DNA of 60,569 nt from Nitrospirales bacterium (lineage in GTDB: Bacteria; Nitrospirota; Nitrospiria; Nitrospirales; UBA8639): NCBI GenBank assembly GCA_020027205.1, contig JAHRAQ010000021.1:1-60569 (forward strand). Direction: 5' to 3'. The notes below the pieces were generated by a model. The model ran no database searches. It had not been told where the DNA came from and saw nothing but the letters and a program-made list of their open reading frames with translations. Both the position numbers and the translations under genes were made by a program. The first letter of the stretch is position 1. Each line of letters opens with the position of its first letter. Shown here piece by piece: positions 54,862 to 60,569 of this stretch.

Positions 54862-55233
54862 TGCGGCCGTCGTGGCGGGATCGGCGGGGGGTTGGGAGAC
54901 GCCGTTGGGGAAGTGGCGCTGAATCAAGGTCGTCAGTTCGTCTTCTTCAACACAGCCTTCACGAATCATCAGCAACCTCCCACGGGCATAGAAATGCGTG
55001 GTGGGGTACGTTTCGAACTGGTGTTGTTTTTTGATCTCCCGGCATCGTCCGGGTACGTGCATTTTGGCCTTCCCTATTCGAACGTGGGGCGCCTTCGGCG
55101 CGACGCGGGCCAGAACGGCATCGTACGCCGCACAGGGTTCGCAGGAGGCGATCCCATAAACAATCACCGCCGCGTGGGCATTCTTGAAAACTTCATAATT
55201 TTCGTCGGTGACGTCTTCCACGGTTCCGGCCAC
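54844..55233 (-). CDS. thioredoxin-fold protein with CEPC motif
   Basis: About 129 residues from a GTG at 55233, where AAGAGGA is ten bases upstream; a longer frame to 55302 is less likely. The redox motif CEPC (GIASCEPCAAYD) and the cis-Pro region (FETYPTTHFYARGR) are thioredoxin-like. No signal peptide is seen with this start. The C-terminus is Pro/Ala-rich. It lies next to the peroxiredoxin on the same strand and may help reduce it. Confidence 0.8.
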   Translation of the reverse strand: MAGTVEDVTDENYEVFKNAHAAVIVYGIASCEPCAAYDAVLARVAPKAPHVRIGKAKMHVPGRCREIKKQHQFETYPTTHFYARGRLLMIREGCVEEDELTTLIQRHFPNGVSQPPADPATTAASLKAV

Positions 55234-55313
55234 GCGGCAATGCGTTCCTCTTGAAGGCCAAGTCAACGGCGGGGGATACCATAGCGCCGGCGCCCCCGCC
55301 ACGACACTCCTCG

Positions 55314-55784
55314 TCAGTTCAATGTTTTCAACGCCGCCAGAATGTCCTTGTCATCCCGTGCCGTTTTAATTTCCTGCACTTTGACATAGGCCACCTTGCC
55401 GGTTTTATCCACGATCACCGTGGCGCGCTTCGCGCAATTGAGATCAGGGAAATACAACCCATAGGCTTTGCAGACCGTACGATGGATATCGGCCAGCAAG
55501 GCATGTTTCAGCCCCAGCGAGTCCGCCCATGCTTTGTGAGAAAAGAAACTGTCCGTGCTCACCCCGAAGACTTCGGCGCTGGCATCTGAAAAACTCGGAA
55601 AGTCATCCGTGAGACATTTATTTTCCCCCGTGCAGACCGGACTCCAGTCCAGGGGATAAAAGGCGAGGACCACGTTTTTTTTCCCCTTGAACGCGCTCAA
55701 GGTGACTTCCCGCTGATCCTGATCTTTCAAGGTAAAATCCGGCGCAACATCTCCAACCCGTATTTCTGAAGATACATCAGACAT
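55314..55784 (-). CDS. peroxiredoxin (AhpE/BCP-like)
   Basis: A 156-residue protein; the ATG at 55784 has a strong AAGGAGG ribosome-binding site. Peroxidatic Cys51 is in PLDWSPVCTGE, with a second Cys six residues later (NKC) and another in the HRTVCKAYGL region. Arg and Thr of the active site are present. It reduces hydroperoxides. Alongside rubrerythrin and the thioredoxin-like protein it suggests an oxidative-stress neighbourhood. Upstream in-frame codons to 55964 lie before the promoter or have no ribosome-binding site. Confidence 0.93.
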   Translation of the reverse strand: MSDVSSEIRVGDVAPDFTLKDQDQREVTLSAFKGKKNVVLAFYPLDWSPVCTGENKCLTDDFPSFSDASAEVFGVSTDSFFSHKAWADSLGLKHALLADIHRTVCKAYGLYFPDLNCAKRATVIVDKTGKVAYVKVQEIKTARDDKDILAALKTLN

Positions 55785-55865
55785 GCAACAACCTCCTTCT
55801 GAAAAAATGGGGAATCCACCCACACAGGGACGGGACGCCCAACGCCCCCGCCCACACGGCTTTTT

Positions 55866-55895
55866 CTCGTAGCATGGCCCTTGAAGAATTGTCAA
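55866..55895 (-). promoter_or_regulatory. promoter of the peroxiredoxin gene
   Basis: On the minus strand: TTGACA (55895-55890), 18 bases ending in TGC, then TACGAG (55871-55866). The -35 is perfect and the -10 weak but extended. The leader is about 75 bases. The rest of the 316-base divergent region (55785-56100) shows no gene. Confidence 0.55.
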
Positions 55896-56100
55896 CCACG
55901 CCCCTCGTCCCGGCGCCGGCGGGGACATCGACGGGCCGCCCCCGCGGGCCGGTTCCAACGACACATCCGCGGCTCATTCGGGCCGTGGTCCGGCCATCGA
56001 ACGCGACGCCCTTGTCTTTCGTCCGCCCGGCGAGTATCGTAAGGAGACGTCGGGATTACAAGACGCCACCACGCGCACCCAACCCTGGCAGCGTTGCTCC

Positions 56101-58458
56101 ATGCCCTTGTTTCAGCATCGCCGACACACAACGTTCGGGACACGCCGCCTGACAACATACCTTCTGTGGGCCGCCATGAGTGCGGGCGGTCTGGCCGTCG
56201 GCGGCGTCCTGGTTGTGTCCTGGTACGCCGCCGGGCTTCCCTCCATCGCCTATCTCCAGGAAAATTACCAGCCAAGTTTGATTACCAAGGTGTACGCGGA
56301 CAACGGCCAGGTCATGGGGCAATTCTACGTTGAACGCAGAATTCTGACGCAACTTGACGACATCCCCCGGCATTTCATCAACGCCGTGATTGCCGTGGAA
56401 GACACGCGGTTTTTTGATCATCCGGGGTTGGACGTCTGGGGCATCTTCCGGGCCGCGTGGGCGAATCTCAAGCGCGGGGGAAAATTTCAGGGCGCGAGCA
56501 CGATCACCCAGCAACTGGCACGATCGCTGTTTTTGACACCGGAACGAACCTTCCGGCGAAAAGTGCGGGAACTGATTCTTGCGCTGAAAATGGAATTGAT
56601 TCTGACGAAAAAACAAATTTTGGAAATGTATCTCAATCAGATCTACTTCGGCCATGGCGCCTACGGGGTGGGCACGGCGGCCTCGACGTATTTCGGCAAG
56701 GGGTTGGACAAATTAAATCTTCCCGAATCGGCCTTTCTTGCCGGCCTGCCCAAGGCTCCGAGTACGTATTCACCCTACAACAACTATGAGCGCTCCAAAA
56801 AACGCCAACGACACGTCCTGGACCGGATGGCCCAGGCCGGCTTTATTTCGAAAACACTGGCCGGAGCCGCGGCCGAGATTCCGCTGGCCTTTCAACGGCA
56901 ATCCTTCAAACACGTCGCCCCGTATTTTCTGGAAGACGTCCGCCAGCACATGGTCAGGGAATACGGCGTGACCATGGCCTACAAAGGCGGCTTGCAGGTG
57001 TTGACCACTCTGAATATGCCGATGCAGCGCCTGGCCGAGCGCGCCATCGGGAAAGGATTGCGCGCGCTCGACAAACGACAGGGATGGCGCGGGCCGCTCC
57101 GTCATGAAACGTCGCCCGTCACGCGCCCGAAAGATCCCCCCGACACGTTCCCCGAATTCGGGAAAATCTTCGAAGCCAGGGTGATCGGGGTCTCCGACAG
57201 GGAAGCAACCGTCATCGCGCAGAACGTACTCGGCACCATCGCCCTCAAAGACATGCGCTGGGCCAGGCGCCGGGTTCCCGAAGGAGCGGCGTCGGTCATC
57301 GAGGCCACCGTGTTCCCCCTGACGTCGGTCACGCAGTTTGTTCGCCCTGGGGACGTGATCGAAGTCTCGTTGAAATCGAAAAGAAACTACAAGGTCCGGT
57401 TCCGTCTGGATCAGACCCCCGTGGTCGAGGGCGCCCTGCTGGCGATTGATCCCCGCAATGGCGCGGTGCGCGCGATGGTCGGCGGATACAATTTCGAACG
57501 GAGCCAGTTCAACCGCGCCGTCTTGGCCGTCCGTCAACCCGGCTCCGCGTTCAAACCGATGATTTACGCCACGGCCCTCGCGCAGGGCATGACCCCCTCC
57601 TCGCGCATCCTCGACGCGCCCGTGGTCTACCACGACACCGAGACGGGAAAAATCTGGAAACCGGAGAACTATGAAAAACGATTTTTCGGCCCCCTCACCC
57701 TGCGGGAAGCCCTGCGTCATTCCAGAAACGCGGCCACGGTGCGCCTGTTGGATCAAACCGGCATTCAGGCGGTCATCGACTTCTCGCGGTCGCTCGGCAT
57801 TCAAAGCCCGTTGAGCGCGGATCTCCCGCTGGCGCTTGGTTCCTCGGGCGTAACGTTGAAAGAACTGACCGCCGCCTACGGCGTGTTCGGCAACAACGGT
57901 CTGGCCCTGGACCCCTACACCATTTCCACCATCACGGACCCGGGCGGCCGCATCCTCGAACAACATTTCTTCGAACCTCGCCAGGCCATCTCACAAGAAA
58001 CGGCCTACCTGATGACGGATATGCTGATGGACGTGATTCAACACGGCACCGGACGACGCGCGCGCGCGATTAAACACCCCCTGGCCGGCAAAACCGGCAC
58101 CACCAACAACTACCGTGACGCCTGGTTTGTGGGCTACACGCCCTACCTCGTCACGGGCGTCTGGGTCGGCTTTGACAGCATGAACATCCTTGGCGCCGTG
58201 GAACCCGGCTCACGCGCGGCGCTCCCCATCTGGACGGAGTTCATGGCCGGCGCGCTCAAAGCGTTCCCCGCAAAACCGTTCACCATTCCGGAAGGCATTC
58301 GCTTCGCGGAGATCGATCAAAAAACCGGCGCCCCGGTTGTCAAACCGAACCGGCGTTCAATCACCGAAGTCTTTGCGGAAGACACAATCCCGCGCTCCCC
58401 CGCTCCCGCCACGGCGGATCCTCTGGATTTTTATGAGATGGACGAAGCGGGGATTTAA
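56101..58458 (+). CDS. mrcA: penicillin-binding protein 1A (bifunctional)
   Basis: A 785-residue class A PBP: a cytoplasmic tail, one membrane helix (about 20-44), a glycosyltransferase domain (EDTRFFDHPG with catalytic Glu near residue 100, GASTITQQLARSLF, KMELILTKKQILEMYLNQIYFG), an OB-like insert (about 330-440) and a transpeptidase domain with SAFK (Ser near 481), SRN and KTGTTNNYRD. It builds and cross-links peptidoglycan. The ApeA defence gene begins 38 bases after its stop. Confidence 0.95.
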   Translation: MPLFQHRRHTTFGTRRLTTYLLWAAMSAGGLAVGGVLVVSWYAAGLPSIAYLQENYQPSLITKVYADNGQVMGQFYVERRILTQLDDIPRHFINAVIAVEDTRFFDHPGLDVWGIFRAAWANLKRGGKFQGASTITQQLARSLFLTPERTFRRKVRELILALKMELILTKKQILEMYLNQIYFGHGAYGVGTAASTYFGKGLDKLNLPESAFLAGLPKAPSTYSPYNNYERSKKRQRHVLDRMAQAGFISKTLAGAAAEIPLAFQRQSFKHVAPYFLEDVRQHMVREYGVTMAYKGGLQVLTTLNMPMQRLAERAIGKGLRALDKRQGWRGPLRHETSPVTRPKDPPDTFPEFGKIFEARVIGVSDREATVIAQNVLGTIALKDMRWARRRVPEGAASVIEATVFPLTSVTQFVRPGDVIEVSLKSKRNYKVRFRLDQTPVVEGALLAIDPRNGAVRAMVGGYNFERSQFNRAVLAVRQPGSAFKPMIYATALAQGMTPSSRILDAPVVYHDTETGKIWKPENYEKRFFGPLTLREALRHSRNAATVRLLDQTGIQAVIDFSRSLGIQSPLSADLPLALGSSGVTLKELTAAYGVFGNNGLALDPYTISTITDPGGRILEQHFFEPRQAISQETAYLMTDMLMDVIQHGTGRRARAIKHPLAGKTGTTNNYRDAWFVGYTPYLVTGVWVGFDSMNILGAVEPGSRAALPIWTEFMAGALKAFPAKPFTIPEGIRFAEIDQKTGAPVVKPNRRSITEVFAEDTIPRSPAPATADPLDFYEMDEAGI

Positions 58459-58496
58459 GGCACCACTCTTCATATTGCCACTCCGGGACATTCATA

Positions 58497-59957
58497 ATGA
58501 AACTCCCTAATCCTGTAGAAGGAAAAGGTTTTTTCTGGCTCCCTGAATCTCCCCAGAACAGCCTTCCTGGATTGCTTCGCATTTCTGAAACAGGAGAGGC
58601 AACCCTTGAAGTGTTTGGCATAAATGACACTCGGAGGTCCCTGAATCCCCGCCCATTTATTGATCCACCATTCTCAGAAAAATATGAACATATATATCTA
58701 AAGCGGATTGTGGGAATAACTGAAACAGGCAAAAGTAAATTAATTACGCTGGATAAATGTAAACGGATTACATATAGCAACACGTATCCTGGACTATGGA
58801 CCTCAACTTATCGAGCTGACTATGCGTTCATCAGCGCCAACCACAACACAAAAAAAGAGAGTAAATTTTCAAAGATTGAATTTTCAGTGGAAGGACTCGA
58901 CGAATGGCTTTCGATCACAGGATTAAATGTACAACATCAATGGGAAGACAGGCGCGCTTCAGTCGAGTATGAACATCCCCAAGCAACCCCTGAAATTCCA
59001 CTCTCTGATGGCATATCATTAAGGTTTACTTTCGCTGTAAAATTGCCTGGCTTTGCGGCAATCGCCGAAGCACACATCGACCAGATGGCATATATTTCCT
59101 TAGCATCAAATACATTGCGGCCATTAGATGATTTCATTGATTTGATCTTCAAACTTCAGGTTTTCTTGTGTTTTGCGATTGACAAAACAGTCTCGATAAA
59201 AACAATAACGGGCTACTCAAGTGAGGTAACACAAGAAATTGGAGATGGGAAAAAGTACGAGACTCCTATTTCAATATATTACCGGAGAGAGCCGAACTCT
59301 GAAACGAATCATAAAATTTACCTGCACAATATGTTTTTTCGTTATAAAGACATAAAGGACAATCTCGAAAAAGTTCTGAACAAATGGATTGAGGATTATA
59401 AAAAATACGAACTAGCATTTAATCTTTATTTTTCTGTTGCTTCCGGTGCCTATAAATATACTGATGGTAAGTTCTTATCGCTCGTCCAAGCCATAGAAAT
59501 TCTGCACAGGAAAATTTCTCAAGAGAAGCGGATGCCGGAAAATGAGTTTCGCGATCTCGTAGACGATATGACTAAAAACCTTACACAAGAAAACTGTGAT
59601 TTTTTTCGAGAAAAATTAGAGCATGCCAACGAACTATCGTTAAGAAAACGAATGCAAAGAATGATCGATCCATTTCAAGAGTTTTTTGGAAATGAACAAG
59701 ATCGTAAATCTTTCAGTAAAAAAATTGCTGACACAAGAAATTATTTGGTCCACGCTGATGACAATCCCGAGAAAAAATGGGTCGAGGGAGTGGAGCTCAG
59801 TAAATTGTACTACAAAATCGAGGCTCTATTTCAGTTACGTCTCCTTCAAATGCTTGAATTTGATAGCGAGTTCATTAATTCCCTTGAGAAGAAAAACTAC
59901 AGACTTCGATGGAAACTTTATGGATCTGCCGAAACGGAACATAGCTCGAAAAATTAA
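58497..59957 (+). CDS. apeA: ApeA-family anti-phage HEPN protein
   Basis: A 486-residue protein. The N-terminal domain (about 1-300) starts with the ApeA pattern (GKGFFWLPE, GLLRISETGEATLEVFG). The C-terminal HEPN domain (about 310-480) carries the RNase motif R-x4-H at Arg414-His419 (RNYLVH). ApeA is a single-gene anti-phage defence, thought to act by abortive infection through RNA cleavage. The gene is far richer in A+T than the neighbouring mrcA and uses different codons, so it was acquired by transfer. It converges with the restriction-modification gene with a 15-base gap. Confidence 0.85.
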   Translation: MKLPNPVEGKGFFWLPESPQNSLPGLLRISETGEATLEVFGINDTRRSLNPRPFIDPPFSEKYEHIYLKRIVGITETGKSKLITLDKCKRITYSNTYPGLWTSTYRADYAFISANHNTKKESKFSKIEFSVEGLDEWLSITGLNVQHQWEDRRASVEYEHPQATPEIPLSDGISLRFTFAVKLPGFAAIAEAHIDQMAYISLASNTLRPLDDFIDLIFKLQVFLCFAIDKTVSIKTITGYSSEVTQEIGDGKKYETPISIYYRREPNSETNHKIYLHNMFFRYKDIKDNLEKVLNKWIEDYKKYELAFNLYFSVASGAYKYTDGKFLSLVQAIEILHRKISQEKRMPENEFRDLVDDMTKNLTQENCDFFREKLEHANELSLRKRMQRMIDPFQEFFGNEQDRKSFSKKIADTRNYLVHADDNPEKKWVEGVELSKLYYKIEALFQLRLLQMLEFDSEFINSLEKKNYRLRWKLYGSAETEHSSKN

Positions 59958-59972
59958 GATTCACCGCATCAA

Positions 59973-60569
59973 TCACGAAATGTGTTGCTCGGTCAGGAGC
60001 AGTACCGCCGTAATCCGGCGGGCGGTGTCGGTGAAGTGTTGGATTTCTTCGGGTAGTAAGGCGCGACCGAGGACGTTGCGTTCCCGGTAGGAGAGCCACT
60101 TCTTGAGGACTTGGTAGCCGCCGAGTTTGTAGTTCCAGACGGCGGCGGGGATGTTCTGCCAGTAGGCGCGGGCGTTCAGGTACACATCGAAGGTGTCGGC
60201 GCGCGCTACCACCTTGCCTTTGCCAGGCATCACGACGCCGCCTTTGCCGAAGCGGCCCCAGCCGGCGGTGAGGGCGAAGTCGTCGCCGCGCATCTGGCTG
60301 CCGTCGGTGGTGGCGGGCACGGCGATGGTTTTGATTTCGGGGCGCAGTTTGCCGGTGGTGACGCCCTTGACTTCGGTGTCCGGGTCGAGCAGCCCTGCGA
60401 GTTCGCGCCCGCGCGCGACCGTTGTGGCGAGCTTGGCGGCGACGTCGGTGTCGCCGTCGGGCCAGCCGGGGAGCGGGATGCGCGGCCACTCCATGCGCAG
60501 CGCGCCGGCGTTCTGCTCCCGGTAAGTGGGGTCGTGGAGCACGGCGAGGGTGTGGTGGAACAGGTCTTC
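59973..60569 (-). CDS. C-terminal part of a Type ISP/Eco57I-like restriction-modification enzyme (partial)
   Basis: About 198 residues; the frame runs off the end of the window and the N-terminal helicase, methyltransferase and nuclease parts are not visible. The C-terminal target-recognition domain is typical of LlaBIII-like single-chain enzymes: LHDPTYREQNAGALRMEWPR, KGVTTGKLRPEI, NARAYWQNIPAAVWNYKLGG, YQVLKKWLSYRERNVLGRAL. It is GC-rich, unlike apeA. Next to apeA it marks the start of a defence island that continues beyond the window. Confidence 0.85.
   Translation of the reverse strand, partial: EDLFHHTLAVLHDPTYREQNAGALRMEWPRIPLPGWPDGDTDVAAKLATTVARGRELAGLLDPDTEVKGVTTGKLRPEIKTIAVPATTDGSQMRGDDFALTAGWGRFGKGGVVMPGKGKVVARADTFDVYLNARAYWQNIPAAVWNYKLGGYQVLKKWLSYRERNVLGRALLPEEIQHFTDTARRITAVLLLTEQHIS

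Overview
The window is 60.6 kb of GC-rich chromosomal DNA from a Gram-negative, diderm bacterium. The outer membrane is implied by LpxC (lipid A), MlaA, a Tol operon and periplasmic cytochromes c. MutL keeps the endonuclease motif of non-E. coli mismatch repair. The rubrerythrin/Fe-S/DUF3501 module, the miaA-mtnP-PfkB order and the many CGTCATTCCCGAC-type palindromes resemble uncultured or poorly studied proteobacteria-like lineages (Nitrospinota/Desulfobacterota style). That placement is only a guess; no rRNA is present. Several promoters are close to the sigma-70 consensus (TTGACA, 16-18 nt, TATAAT/TACATT/TATGGT), so ordinary bacterial transcription rules apply.

Layout. 0.1-3.9 kb: end of an unknown gene, repeats, a HEAT-repeat protein, a small basic protein, two tandem c-type cytochromes and a RodZ-like protein. 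3.9-8.6 kb (minus strand): mutL, miaA, mtnP and a PfkB kinase, tightly packed. 8.7-13.9 kb: tolQ, tolR, a TonB/TolA-like gene and tolB, then a coiled-coil lipoprotein where pal would be expected, with tRNA-Asp and tRNA-Val upstream. 14.1-18.9 kb: a YfgM-like protein, a LysM lytic transglycosylase, an FGE-like protein, an unknown protein and a PyrE-like phosphoribosyltransferase. 19.3-22.2 kb: periplasmic rhodanese, a response regulator/HD-GYP pair and trmI. 22.7-27.7 kb: NfeD/SPFH, a TrkA-like protein, lpxC and a periplasmic protein. 27.8-37.8 kb: a PLP decarboxylase, a DUF6445 protein and a POT transporter, then hydantoinase A/B and an FG-GAP protein. 38.2-39.1 kb: an isolated HEPN-DUF6884 gene. 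39.2-48.1 kb: mlaA, two small zinc-type proteins, an M23 peptidase, parC, an AT-rich island with a DUF433/DUF5615 toxin-antitoxin pair, and parE. 48.2-53.97 kb: a two-domain SagB-type oxidoreductase, a 29-residue membrane peptide with a PuuD-like protein, the rubrerythrin/Fe-S/DUF3501 operon and an ErpA-type A-type carrier. 54-58.5 kb: a double PTPS protein, a thioredoxin-like protein, a peroxiredoxin and PBP1A. 58.5 kb to the end: an AT-rich ApeA anti-phage HEPN gene facing the C-terminus of a Type ISP restriction-modification enzyme, that is, the edge of a defence island.

Two window-wide patterns stand out. First, tracts made almost only of G-N-Y triplets occur between genes and inside conserved genes (trmI, parC, tolQ, and shorter ones in mutL, rodZ, tonB and the FGE gene). 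They are read in different frames and on either strand, yet their lengths keep the reading frame. This looks like a DNA-level repeat process that inserts low-complexity peptides into housekeeping proteins. Second, a family of paired inverted palindromes (REP/MITE-like) repeatedly occupies divergent promoter regions.
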